Shown here in pieces: positions 15,157 to 24,123 of a stretch of 64,000 bases of DNA; position 1 is the stretch's first letter; the number at the start of each line of letters is the position of its first letter. The notes under the pieces are model-generated. The model saw only the letters and a list, made by a program, of their open reading frames with translations. It had not been told where the DNA came from and searched no databases. Source of the stretch: Alphaproteobacteria bacterium (GTDB taxonomy: Bacteria; Pseudomonadota; Alphaproteobacteria; UBA9219; RGZA01); the NCBI GenBank assembly GCA_033762625.1, contig JANRLI010000003.1:1-64000 (forward strand), read 5' to 3'. Made by a program: the position numbers and the translations under genes.

Positions 15157-16566
15157 TTAAATATGAATGGGGCGGCCTTCCACTGCAAGCGCAGCTTCCT
15201 TCACAGCTTCATTCAGCGTGGGGTGCGCATGGCATGTGCGCGCAATATCTTCGCTTGATGCGCTGAATTCCATTGCCAATGCAACTTCGGCAATCATGGT
15301 TCCAGCATCGGGGCCAAGAATATGACAGCCCAAGACCTTGTCGGTTTTTGCATCTGCCAGAATTTTCACGAAACCGTCAATATCGTTCATCGCACGCGCA
15401 CGGCCATTGGCGGAGAACGGGAATTTGCCAACCTTGAAATTGATGCCTGCTTTTTTAAGCTCATCCTCGGTTTTGCCAACGCTGGCAATTTCGGGCCAGG
15501 TGTACACAACACTTGGAATAGCATCATAATTGATATGGCCGGATTGACCCGCCATCATTTCCGCGCATACAACGCCTTCGTCTTCGGCCTTGTGGGCCAA
15601 CATCGGGCCTGCAATCACGTCGCCAATCGCATAAATACCTGCAACATTGGTTTCAAAATTATGTCCAACCTTGATGCGCTTGCGCTCATCCATTTGTACG
15701 CCAACCGCTTCAAGGCCCAGCCCTTCGGTGTAGGGTCGGCGACCAATGCATACCAATACAATATCGGCATCCAGCTTTTCAGCATTACCGCCGGCAGCGG
15801 GTTCAACGGTCAGTGTTACTTTGCCGCCATCTTGCTTTGCGCCAGTTACCTTGGATGACAGGCGGAACTTCATGCCCTGCTTTTCCAGAATTTTCTTCGC
15901 ATTCGTTGCCAAATCGGCATCCATGCCGGGCATCAGGCGGTCAAGGAACTCAACGACGGTCACTTCCGAACCAAGACGCTGCCATACAGAACCGAGTTCC
16001 AAACCAATCACGCCGCCACCAATGACGATCAGCTTCTTTGGAACGGATGAAAGGGATAATGCGCCGGTCGATGATACGATTTGCTTTTCGTCTACTGTTA
16101 CGCCGGGAAGCGGCATAACATCGGAGCCCGTTGCGATAAGAATTTTCTTTGCACTGACGGTTTCCTGCTTACCATCTGCGCCAGTTACTAAAACTTTGCC
16201 AGCCGCCGGAATGCTACCTTTGCCTTTAAGGCGTGTAACTTTGTTTTTCTTGAACAGGAAGTCGATGCCGGCAGTGTTATCTTTCACAACTTTGTTCTTA
16301 TGCGCCATCATCGCATTTAAATCGAGTGTAACGGAGCCTAGCTTTACGCCATGCGTCGCAAGGCTGTGTTGTGCTTCGTGGTATTTCTCAGAGGAGGTGA
16401 GTAGTGCCTTGGATGGAATACACCCAACATTCAGGCAAGTGCCGCCCAAAGTATCACGCATTTCAACGCATGCGGTTTTCATTCCCAGTTGCGCTGCACG
16501 GATGGCAGCGACATAACCACCAGGGCCGCCGCCAATAACGACGAGGTCAAACGATTGTTCAGACAT
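15157..16566 (-). CDS. lpd: dihydrolipoyl dehydrogenase (E3)
   Basis: E3 reoxidises the lipoamide of 2-oxoacid dehydrogenase complexes, passing electrons through FAD to NAD. The 469-residue protein has the FAD motif GGGPGGYVAA, the redox disulfide C44/C49 in GGTCLNVGCIPSK, an NAD-binding GGGVIGLELG, and the catalytic H448 in CHAHPTLNE. Its position directly after sucA and sucB marks it as the E3 of the 2-oxoglutarate dehydrogenase complex, although it may also serve pyruvate dehydrogenase. Confidence 0.97.
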   Translation of the reverse strand: MSEQSFDLVVIGGGPGGYVAAIRAAQLGMKTACVEMRDTLGGTCLNVGCIPSKALLTSSEKYHEAQHSLATHGVKLGSVTLDLNAMMAHKNKVVKDNTAGIDFLFKKNKVTRLKGKGSIPAAGKVLVTGADGKQETVSAKKILIATGSDVMPLPGVTVDEKQIVSSTGALSLSSVPKKLIVIGGGVIGLELGSVWQRLGSEVTVVEFLDRLMPGMDADLATNAKKILEKQGMKFRLSSKVTGAKQDGGKVTLTVEPAAGGNAEKLDADIVLVCIGRRPYTEGLGLEAVGVQMDERKRIKVGHNFETNVAGIYAIGDVIAGPMLAHKAEDEGVVCAEMMAGQSGHINYDAIPSVVYTWPEIASVGKTEDELKKAGINFKVGKFPFSANGRARAMNDIDGFVKILADAKTDKVLGCHILGPDAGTMIAEVALAMEFSASSEDIARTCHAHPTLNEAVKEAALAVEGRPIHI

Positions 16567-16593
16567 TTTGTTTCCTTGGATTGTTTCTAAGTA

Positions 16594-17820
16594 TTAAAGG
16601 TCGAGCAACATACGTGCCGGATCTTCCAGGCATTCCTTCACCTTCACGAGGAAGGTTACTGCTTCACGACCATCGATAATCCGGTGGTCATAGGAAAGTG
16701 CAAGATACATCATCGGGCGTACTACGACCTGGCCATTTACGACCATCGGGCGTTCCTGAATTTTATGCATGCCCAAAATACCTGATTGGGGCGGGTTCAA
16801 AATCGGTGTGCTCATCAATGAACCATAGATACCGCCATTGGTGATGGTAAAGGTACCGCCGGTCAGTTCATCCATCGAAAGTTTGCCATCGCGGGCTTTC
16901 ACTGCCAGCTTGCTGATGGTCTTTTCAATATCGGCAAAGCTCAATTGGTCGGCATCGCGCACAACAGGAACGACAAGGCCCTGTTCGGTGCCAACGGCAA
17001 CACCGATATCGTAATAATTCTTGTAAACCAGATCATCGCCATCGATTTCAGCGTTTACTGCTGGCAAAGCTTTTAATGCCTGAATGCACGCCTTCACAAA
17101 CAGCGACATGAAGCCCAGCTTTACGCCGTGCTTCTTTTCGAAGTTTTCGTTGTATTGCTTACGCAGCGCCATCAGGTTGCCCATATCCACTTCATTAAAG
17201 GTGGTAAGCATTGCGGCAGTATTCTGTGCTTCCTTCAAACGCTGCGCGATGCGTTGACGAAGGCGTGTCATCTTTACGCGTTCTTCTTGGTCTGCACGGC
17301 TGCGTGGGCCTGATGGTGCTTTTGCAGCAGCAGGCGCAGCCTTGTTCGGTTGCGCCATGTAATTCTGTACATCTTCCTTGGTCAAACGGCCATCTTTGCC
17401 GCTGCCTGCACCAATTGATGCGGGGTTGATGTTGTTATCATCGGTCATTTTGCGCACGGATGGTGAAAGTGCCTGATTTGCACTTTGTGACGCTGCTTGC
17501 GGCGCTGGTGCTGCTACTGGTGCGGCAGCAGGTGCTGCGGTTTTATTTGCATTGGCAGCAGAAGCTTTCAAGGCAGCCGCATCAGCTTCACCAATGGTGC
17601 CAAGCAATGCGCCAACGGCGACATTGCCTCCTTGTTGCACATTGATTTCGGTGATCACGCCAGCGGTCGATGCGTTGACTTCCAGCGTAACTTTGTCGGT
17701 TTCCAGTTCGACGAGGGGTTCATCCACCTTAACAACATCGCCAACTTTTTTGAGCCATTTGGCAACAGTGGCTTCGGAAACGGATTCACCAAGAGCAGGT
17801 ACACGAATTTCGACGGGCAT
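16594..17820 (-). CDS. sucB: dihydrolipoyl succinyltransferase (E2 of 2-oxoglutarate dehydrogenase)
   Basis: This is the core of the 2-oxoglutarate dehydrogenase complex; it transfers succinyl from lipoate to CoA. The 408 residues include an N-terminal lipoyl domain with K43 in ETDKV, an Ala/Pro-rich hinge (about 80-115), an E1/E3-binding domain (LSPSVRKM to EDVQNYM, about 118-155), and a catalytic domain with H379 in SYDHRIIDG. There is a single lipoyl domain, as usual for SucB. It lies between sucA and lpd; the gap to sucA is about 100 bp without a clear terminator. Confidence 0.97.
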   Translation of the reverse strand: MPVEIRVPALGESVSEATVAKWLKKVGDVVKVDEPLVELETDKVTLEVNASTAGVITEINVQQGGNVAVGALLGTIGEADAAALKASAANANKTAAPAAAPVAAPAPQAASQSANQALSPSVRKMTDDNNINPASIGAGSGKDGRLTKEDVQNYMAQPNKAAPAAAKAPSGPRSRADQEERVKMTRLRQRIAQRLKEAQNTAAMLTTFNEVDMGNLMALRKQYNENFEKKHGVKLGFMSLFVKACIQALKALPAVNAEIDGDDLVYKNYYDIGVAVGTEQGLVVPVVRDADQLSFADIEKTISKLAVKARDGKLSMDELTGGTFTITNGGIYGSLMSTPILNPPQSGILGMHKIQERPMVVNGQVVVRPMMYLALSYDHRIIDGREAVTFLVKVKECLEDPARMLLDL

Positions 17821-17921
17821 AGGAAAAAACTCACCTTAAAGGGATATGAACAAGTGACGCATATTCCTAAAAAACGAGCCTTTTCGCAAGCTTATTTGAC
17901 TAACCCCTTATGCTAAAGGGC

Positions 17922-20825
17922 TTACTTGCCAAGCGCCTTGTCGATCAGTTCTGCTTGTTCCTTGTTATGGCGTTTCAGATAGCCCGTAGCAGGCGATGCG
18001 GCGTCGGGGCGGCCCGCATAGCTTGGGCGGTCTTTGCGGCCCGCCTCATTCAACGCTGCCTCAATGCGGCGATCGGCGTACAGCCAAGCACCCATATTGG
18101 CGGGTTCTTCCTGACACCATACAACATCGGCTTTGGGATAACGCTTGAATTGTTCAGCTAGTGGCTTGGTGGGGAAGGGGTATAATTCTTCCACACGAAT
18201 AATCGCCACATCCTTGATGCCGCGGGTTTCACGTTCCGCAATCAAGTCATAATAGACTTTACCGGTGCACAAGATAACGCGACGTACTTTCTTCTCATCA
18301 ATCGCTGTATTGGTTTCAGGAATGATGCGCTGGAATTTCGTGCCAGGGCCCATATCTGCCAATGGGGATACGCACAGTTTATGACGCAGCAAAGATTTTG
18401 GTGTCATCAAAATTAGTGGTTTGCGGAATGGACGGCGAACCTGACGCCGCAGGATATGGAAGTAGTTTGCGGGTGTGGTGCAATTTGCAACCTGCCAGTT
18501 ATCTTCTGCCGATAATTGCAGGAAGCGTTCAAGACGAGCGGATGAATGCTCGGGGCCCTGTCCTTCATATCCATGGGGCAGCAACAGCGTGAGCCCCGAC
18601 ATACGCAGCCACTTCGTTTCAGATGATGAAATGAACTGGTCAATGATGACCTGTGCGCCATTGGCAAAATCGCCAAACTGGCCTTCCCACATTACCAATG
18701 CACTGGGTTCGGTCAATGCATATCCATATTCAAAACCTAATACTGCTGCTTCGGAAAGCGGGCTTTCATATGCCTCATATACACCTTGCTTGCCAGGGCG
18801 AATGTTATTCAGTGGTGCGTAACGCTTTTCATTCGTTTGGTCGGTTAGCACCGAATGGCGCTGCGAGAAGGTGCCGCGTGCTACATCTTGCCCTGATAAA
18901 CGAACGTCATGGCCTTCCAGCAAAAGCGAACCAAATGCCAAAGCTTCTGCGGTGGCCCAGTCAAACCCTTGTCCGGTTTTCACCATGTCCAGTTTGGCTT
19001 CCATCTGTTTGACAATTTTCGGATTTACGTCAAAACCCTGCGGAGCTTTGCCCAGCACGTTGCCAATTTCTTTCAAGATATTGGTATCAACAGCAGTGTT
19101 ACCGCTGCGGTCTTCGCCCGATGCGACTTCAAGGCCTGACCATTGGCCTTCCAACCAATCTGCTTTGTTGGGCTTATAGCTGGTGGCGGTCACGAAATCG
19201 GCTTCAAGTTTGGCAACGAAATCAGCGCGCAGCTTGTCAATTTCGCTTTGTTCAAAACTTTTCTCGGCTACCAGACGTTGGATATATAGCTCCAATGTGG
19301 TGGGCCGTGCGCGAATGTTTTTATACATTTGCGGCTGGGTGAATGCGGGTTCATCACCTTCATTGTGACCTTGGCGGCGGTAGCACACCATATCAATCAC
19401 AACATCGCAGCTGAACTCCTGACGGTATTCCATCGCAATACGCGAAACATGCGCAACTGCTTCGGGGTCATCGCCATTCACGTGGAAGATTGGTGCTTGA
19501 ATCATCTTCGCCACGTCCGAGCAGTAATGCGCCGATTTCGAGAATTCGGGGTTTGTGGTGAAACCGATCTGGTTATTGATAACAATATGCACGGTGCCGC
19601 CAGTGCGATAACCGGTCAGCTCTTCCAATTGCATGGTTTCAGCGATAATGCCTTGTCCTGCGAATGCAGCATCACCATGAATTAAAATTGGCACCACGCG
19701 CGCGTAATCTGCGTCAGTCAATGCTGCGCCACATTTTTTTGCACGTTGTTGGGCTTTGGCGCGTGCGCGGCCTTCAACGACAGGGTTGACGAATTCCAGA
19801 TGGGACGGGTTGGGCGACAGCGTGACGTGCATCGATTTGCCACCGAATTCACGGTCGTTGCTGATGCCCATATGGTATTTCACATCGCCCGATCCTTGTA
19901 CCGATTCAGGGTAGGCCGGTTGACCATGAAATTCCGAAAATACCGCCGTGTATGATTTACCCATGATATTGCACAGCACGTTCAAACGGCCGCGATGCGC
20001 CATACCGAATACGGCTTCTTCAACGCCCATCTCTGCGCCACGGTTCAACATGGTAAGAATGGACGGGATCAAGGCTTCGCCGCCTTCCAGTCCAAAACGC
20101 TTGGTACCTGGGAATTTGGTTGCGCAGAATTTTTCAAATCCTTCGGCAATGATAAGCCCTTCCAGCACATGGCGCTTTGCATCACACTCCAGTGCGGTAT
20201 GCGTGTTTTCGATACGCGCTTGCAGCCAGGACTTCTTATCGTGATTTTGCACGTGCAAAAACTCGAACCCAATCGTCTGACAATACGTTTTGCGGCATAC
20301 ATCGATAATCTGTTGCAAGGTGGCCGATTGCAAACCAAGCACCCCATCTATGAAGATAGGCTTGTTCATGTCATCGGCAGTAAAGCCCCAAAACCCTGGA
20401 TCGAGTTCAGCGATGGTTGAAGGAACCTTGATGCCCAACGGATCAAGATTAGCCATCAAATGTCCCACCGCGCGATAAGCGCGGATCATCATCAATGCAC
20501 GAACGGATTGACGCGCCATGGTTTGCGCATCTTCGCTTGTATTCGCAGCGCTAAGCGCTGCCGGTTTTACGTCCTTACCCTGTCCACCTTTTACGGGTGT
20601 CGTAAAATCGCCTTTTACGCCGATTACCTTTTTATTATTGGCTTGCTTATCCCAGCTTGCGCCGCGCAATTCCTTTGCGATATTCGGCGCATCATCTTTG
20701 ATGCCATCAAAAAATCCCTGCCAGCTTGGATCAACGCTGCTCGGGTCGGTTAGAAAGCGCTCATAAAGTTCGCCGATGAAATCAGCATTTGTACCGAAAA
20801 GAAACGAGAAATTGGATTGGGACAT
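17922..20825 (-). CDS. sucA: 2-oxoglutarate dehydrogenase E1 component
   Basis: SucA is a thiamine-diphosphate enzyme that decarboxylates 2-oxoglutarate in the TCA cycle. The ATG at 20825 gives 967 residues and begins MSQSNFSFLFGTNADF with the short helix that binds E2; a 19-residue in-frame extension upstream is unlikely. The ThDP-binding region runs HGDAAFAGQG to VINNQIGFTT. Further landmarks are GMAHRGRLN and a C-terminal WEGQFGDFANGAQ. It heads sucA-sucB-lpd(-methyltransferase). Upstream there is 470 bp to sucD, with a terminator in between, so it has its own promoter. Confidence 0.97.
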   Translation of the reverse strand: MSQSNFSFLFGTNADFIGELYERFLTDPSSVDPSWQGFFDGIKDDAPNIAKELRGASWDKQANNKKVIGVKGDFTTPVKGGQGKDVKPAALSAANTSEDAQTMARQSVRALMMIRAYRAVGHLMANLDPLGIKVPSTIAELDPGFWGFTADDMNKPIFIDGVLGLQSATLQQIIDVCRKTYCQTIGFEFLHVQNHDKKSWLQARIENTHTALECDAKRHVLEGLIIAEGFEKFCATKFPGTKRFGLEGGEALIPSILTMLNRGAEMGVEEAVFGMAHRGRLNVLCNIMGKSYTAVFSEFHGQPAYPESVQGSGDVKYHMGISNDREFGGKSMHVTLSPNPSHLEFVNPVVEGRARAKAQQRAKKCGAALTDADYARVVPILIHGDAAFAGQGIIAETMQLEELTGYRTGGTVHIVINNQIGFTTNPEFSKSAHYCSDVAKMIQAPIFHVNGDDPEAVAHVSRIAMEYRQEFSCDVVIDMVCYRRQGHNEGDEPAFTQPQMYKNIRARPTTLELYIQRLVAEKSFEQSEIDKLRADFVAKLEADFVTATSYKPNKADWLEGQWSGLEVASGEDRSGNTAVDTNILKEIGNVLGKAPQGFDVNPKIVKQMEAKLDMVKTGQGFDWATAEALAFGSLLLEGHDVRLSGQDVARGTFSQRHSVLTDQTNEKRYAPLNNIRPGKQGVYEAYESPLSEAAVLGFEYGYALTEPSALVMWEGQFGDFANGAQVIIDQFISSSETKWLRMSGLTLLLPHGYEGQGPEHSSARLERFLQLSAEDNWQVANCTTPANYFHILRRQVRRPFRKPLILMTPKSLLRHKLCVSPLADMGPGTKFQRIIPETNTAIDEKKVRRVILCTGKVYYDLIAERETRGIKDVAIIRVEELYPFPTKPLAEQFKRYPKADVVWCQEEPANMGAWLYADRRIEAALNEAGRKDRPSYAGRPDAASPATGYLKRHNKEQAELIDKALGK

Positions 20826-21115
20826 GGGATGTGTGCCTGACCATATTAAAGGGTGTTGATAAATAAGGGCGGAGCATAGCAAGAACTCGGGCGCCTTTGC
20901 AATTACAAGCCAAAATGAACAACTTTGAAAATTGTCAGCTTATAACCCATTGAATGTTTTGAGTGTGTTTTGGCCTGAAAATACTGCATTGCACTTCATG
21001 CATCGCAGCAAAACGATGCAGGAAGCGCCTGCTTAACAGCGGTTTAAGTGTGTTGTGGGATAATTATTACAAGATAGGCCATTAGGCTTATTTGGGCACA
21101 CAAATGGAGAGCGTT
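20826..21115. other. sucA upstream region / leader of the microprotein gene
   Basis: This stretch must hold the minus-strand sucA promoter and the plus-strand promoter of the small gene at 21116. It contains a hairpin-forming GCATCG...CGATGC segment near 21000-21020. No longer reading frame is convincing. Confidence 0.35.
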
Positions 21116-21184
21116 ATGAAAAAGGAAGTACTTTTCATCGTTGTTCTTGTTGTAGGCGTAATTGGTTATTTCATTCTGCACTAA
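21116..21184 (+). CDS. 22-residue single-pass membrane microprotein
   Basis: ATG at 21116 opens a 22-codon frame starting MKKEVLFIVVLVVGV and ending GYFILH. It has two Lys at the N-terminus followed by about 18 uninterrupted hydrophobic residues, which is a classic transmembrane segment with positive-inside charge. GGAGAG lies 5 bp before the ATG and a terminator begins 40 bp after the stop, so it has the architecture of an independent short gene. It lies on the opposite strand in the gap between sucD and sucA. The function is unknown; small membrane proteins of this kind often bind larger membrane complexes. It is below the usual gene-calling length. Confidence 0.5.
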   Translation: MKKEVLFIVVLVVGVIGYFILH

Positions 21185-21224
21185 TCAGTGCCGGTGGGAA
21201 CGCTAACAAGACATAAGCTTGCGT

Positions 21225-21292
21225 AATTGAGAAAATTAGGAAGGCAGCTCGCTCTAGGCGACACAAAAGCTGCCTTCTTTGTTTTCTCAATT
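21225..21292. terminator. long bidirectional terminator between sucD and the microprotein gene
   Basis: A two-part inverted repeat: AATTGAGAAAA (21225-21235) with TTTTCTCAATT (21282-21292), and inside it GAAGGCAGCT (21240-21249) with AGCTGCCTTC (21268-21277). T-rich tracts follow on both strands. It ends sucCD on the minus strand and the microprotein transcript on the plus strand. Confidence 0.85.
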
Positions 21293-21299
21293 TTCTGTT

Positions 21300-22187
21300 T
21301 TAAGCAGCCTTTTTTCCTTGGATCGCAGCCAGCATGGTTTCGCCAAGCTTGGCTGGATTATCCGTCACAACAAATCCCGCGCTGCGCATGGCTTCCATTT
21401 TATCCTGCGCCGAACCCTTGCCGCCGGAGATAATAGCACCAGCATGGCCCATTCGGCGGCCCGGAGGTGCCGTTACGCCAGCAATGAAGCCAGCGATAGG
21501 CTTCTTATTCTTTGCGCGCTTATAGAATTCTGCACCATCTTCTTCTGCGCTGCCGCCAATTTCACCAATCATGATGATGCCTTGCGTTTCAGGATCATTG
21601 AGGAACAATTCCAACGCATCAACAAAGTTGGTGCCATTCACTGGGTCGCCGCCAATACCGATGCAGGTGGTTTGGCCAAGGCCCGCAGCGGTGGTTTGTG
21701 CAACCGCTTCGTAGGTCAATGTGCCGGAACGTGACACGATGCCAATTTTACCGCGCTTGTGAATATGACCTGGCATAATGCCGATTTTGCATTCGCCAGG
21801 TGTAATAATGCCTGGGCAGTTTGGTCCGATCAAACGTGTCTTGGTGCCAGATAATCCGCGTTTCACACGCACCATATCCAGCACAGGGATACCTTCGGTG
21901 ATGCACACGACGAGTGGAATTTCTGCATCCACTGCTTCCAAAATCGCATCCGCAGCAAATGGGGGTGGAACATAAATCACCGATGCGTTTGCGCCGGTCT
22001 TTGCAACGGCTTCGTGCACGGTATCAAAAATGGGAAGATCAAGGTGAACGCCGCCGCCTTTGCCTGGCGTCACGCCGCCAACCATCTTGGTGCCGTATGC
22101 CGCCGCTTGCTGGGAGTGGAAGGTGCCTTGCGAACCGGTAAAACCCTGACAGATAACCTTGGTATCTTTATTTACGAGAACAGCCAT
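21300..22187 (-). CDS. sucD: succinyl-CoA synthetase alpha subunit
   Basis: SucD binds CoA and carries the phosphohistidine intermediate of succinyl-CoA synthetase, the substrate-level phosphorylation step of the TCA cycle. The 295 residues show the CoA-binding start [20 protein letters not shown], the IGPNCPG motif, and the active-site H248 in [18 protein letters not shown] precedes the ATG. It lies 39 bp after sucC in the usual order sucC-sucD. Confidence 0.98.
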   Translation of the reverse strand: MAVLVNKDTKVICQGFTGSQGTFHSQQAAAYGTKMVGGVTPGKGGGVHLDLPIFDTVHEAVAKTGANASVIYVPPPFAADAILEAVDAEIPLVVCITEGIPVLDMVRVKRGLSGTKTRLIGPNCPGIITPGECKIGIMPGHIHKRGKIGIVSRSGTLTYEAVAQTTAAGLGQTTCIGIGGDPVNGTNFVDALELFLNDPETQGIIMIGEIGGSAEEDGAEFYKRAKNKKPIAGFIAGVTAPPGRRMGHAGAIISGGKGSAQDKMEAMRSAGFVVTDNPAKLGETMLAAIQGKKAA

Positions 22188-22226
22188 TTCAGTATTCCTT
22201 AAGTGTGATTTCGACGTGTTGTTTAA

Positions 22227-23399
22227 CTAGGCAGCTTTTTTAGTGACAGCGGCGACGATTTTCTGCGCGCCATCCGAAAGGTTATCACCGGAAACAATTG
22301 GCAACCCGCTTTCTGCCAGCATCTTCTTGCCAAGGTCAACATTGGTGCCTTCAAGGCGTACAACTAACGGTACGCTTAGCTTAACTTCCTTGGACGCTTC
22401 GATAATGCCGTCAGCGATGATGTCGCAGCGCATAATGCCACCAAAGATGTTCACAAAAATTCCCTTCACGTTTTTATCAGAGAGAATAATTTTGAATGCT
22501 TTAGTCACGCGTTCTTTGGTCGCGCCGCCACCAACGTCAAGGAAGTTGGCGGGTTCACCGCCATACAACTTGACGATATCCATGGTAGCCATCGCAAGAC
22601 CTGCGCCATTCACCATGCAGCCGATATTGCCATCCAGTTTAACGTAGTTCAGATCATTCTTGGTGGCTTCCACTTCGGCCGGATCTTCTTCGGTTTCATC
22701 GCGCATGCCAGAAACTTCTTTTTGGCGGAACAGCGAGTTGTCATCGAAGTTCACCTTGGCGTCCAAAGCGATAACATCGCCTGAACCGGTCACCACCAGC
22801 GGGTTGATTTCAACAATCGCGCAATCCAGTTCATTGAATGCTTTCCACATGCCTAGCAGGAATTTCACGCAGTTATTGACTTGCGCGCCTTCCAAACCCA
22901 ACCCAAATGCAACTTTGCGTGCATGATAAGGCTGCATGCCCGTTGCAGGGTCAACCGAGAATTTCTGGATTTTTTCAGGATGCTTTGCGGCAACTTCTTC
23001 GATGTCCATACCTCCTTCGGTCGATGCCATCACGGTCACGCGGCTTGTTGCACGGTCAACCAGAAGACCTAAATACAGCTCGCGTTTGATGTCGCAGCCT
23101 TCTTCAATATAAATACGACCAACTTTTTGACCTGATGGTCCAGTCTGGTGGGTGACCAAGGTCATGCCCAGCATGCGCTGCGCTTCCAGCTTTACTGCGT
23201 CGATGCTTTTTACAACTTTCACGCCGCCTGCTTTACCGCGGCCGCCAGCGTGAATTTGTGATTTAACAACCCATAACGATCCACCTAAATCCTTGGCAAC
23301 TTTTTCAGCTTCTTCAACAGTGAACGCAGCGCCGCCACGTGGCACGTTGACGCCGTAACGACGAAGAAGTTCTTTGGCTTGGTATTCATGAATGTTCAT
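22227..23399 (-). CDS. sucC: succinyl-CoA synthetase beta subunit
   Basis: SucC provides the nucleotide-binding ATP-grasp half of succinyl-CoA synthetase. The 390 residues begin [17 protein letters not shown] and show the Ala/Gly-rich [11 protein letters not shown] loop, [20 protein letters not shown], and the Rossmann-like C-terminus with [10 protein letters not shown]. It is first of the sucCD pair. In many relatives mdh lies upstream; here the upstream gene is instead a small membrane protein of the DotA-like region. Confidence 0.98.
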   Translation of the reverse strand: MNIHEYQAKELLRRYGVNVPRGGAAFTVEEAEKVAKDLGGSLWVVKSQIHAGGRGKAGGVKVVKSIDAVKLEAQRMLGMTLVTHQTGPSGQKVGRIYIEEGCDIKRELYLGLLVDRATSRVTVMASTEGGMDIEEVAAKHPEKIQKFSVDPATGMQPYHARKVAFGLGLEGAQVNNCVKFLLGMWKAFNELDCAIVEINPLVVTGSGDVIALDAKVNFDDNSLFRQKEVSGMRDETEEDPAEVEATKNDLNYVKLDGNIGCMVNGAGLAMATMDIVKLYGGEPANFLDVGGGATKERVTKAFKIILSDKNVKGIFVNIFGGIMRCDIIADGIIEASKEVKLSVPLVVRLEGTNVDLGKKMLAESGLPIVSGDNLSDGAQKIVAAVTKKAA

Positions 23400-23590
23400 T
23401 GGTCTGGCCTATAAATATAAGGGGCATGCGCAAGGTTATTGCACTGCAAAAGAAGGCCTTGAAATAGCGTGATTTTAGCCCTCATGCAAGGGGCTTCCCG
23501 CATAGGCTTGTAAGAATAGCCAAACATCAACTAGCGCAGCATATACGGGCATGAGTCGCCCGAGTTTGCGTTTAGATATTAATAGGGATT

Positions 23591-24034
23591 TTAGCGCGGT
23601 GGGCGGCCCGGATTGGACCCGATGGAGATGATGAAAAACAGTACAGATAAGGCAACCACCACCAAACTGCCTGCAAAAGCAAAGAATAATAAAACCTGCG
23701 GCAATCCTTCTCTTGTAAACCGTAAATTGCGATAGGCATATTCCATCAACGATTTTAAATCCATCTGATCTGGATCAGCAAGGCCGGGATAGGCCGCATC
23801 AATTAAACCGGTTTGCAGAAAAATATTGGAAATCAGTTTTAAAAAGTGGCCATGCTGGCCACGCATATTTTTGAGGTCTTCGCCAAATTCAGGATTGAAC
23901 ATATAGCGAAGAATTTTGCCAGTTTGCGATTTTTGCTTGCCTTGTTGCTCGGTGGGTGTACCGGCAATCGGACGCTGTCCCTTAAATGGGCCCTGCTGGT
24001 TGAAGGGATCAAAGTTTGTTCCGAACATAGCCAT
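23591..24034 (-). CDS. small membrane protein downstream of a DotA-like gene
   Basis: I do not recognise a family. The 147-residue protein (ATG at 24034, alternative ATG at 24028) has a polar Gln/Gly-rich N-terminal third (GPFKGQRPIAGTPTEQQ), a helical middle (GHFLKLISNIFLQTGLID), and a C-terminal hydrophobic segment of about 25 residues (VLLFFAFAGSLVVVALSVLFF) followed by a short Arg/Pro tail. It would be a tail-anchored inner-membrane protein with its bulk in the cytoplasm. It follows the first DotA-like gene by about 90 bp in the same direction and is probably cotranscribed, so a role with that membrane complex is the best inference. Confidence 0.65.
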   Translation of the reverse strand: MAMFGTNFDPFNQQGPFKGQRPIAGTPTEQQGKQKSQTGKILRYMFNPEFGEDLKNMRGQHGHFLKLISNIFLQTGLIDAAYPGLADPDQMDLKSLMEYAYRNLRFTREGLPQVLLFFAFAGSLVVVALSVLFFIISIGSNPGRPPR

Positions 24035-24123
24035 ATCCAATTGAATGAGTGCTCTAAAGGTAATCTTTTTTTATCAAACATACAACAGCAAAGACGTTTG
24101 CAATTCATAACCCTGCATAGGCG

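Noticed and set aside
20826-20882. 19-residue N-terminal extension of SucA
   Set aside because: The sequence before MSQSNFSF has no family similarity, and the family N-terminus starts at the internal Met.
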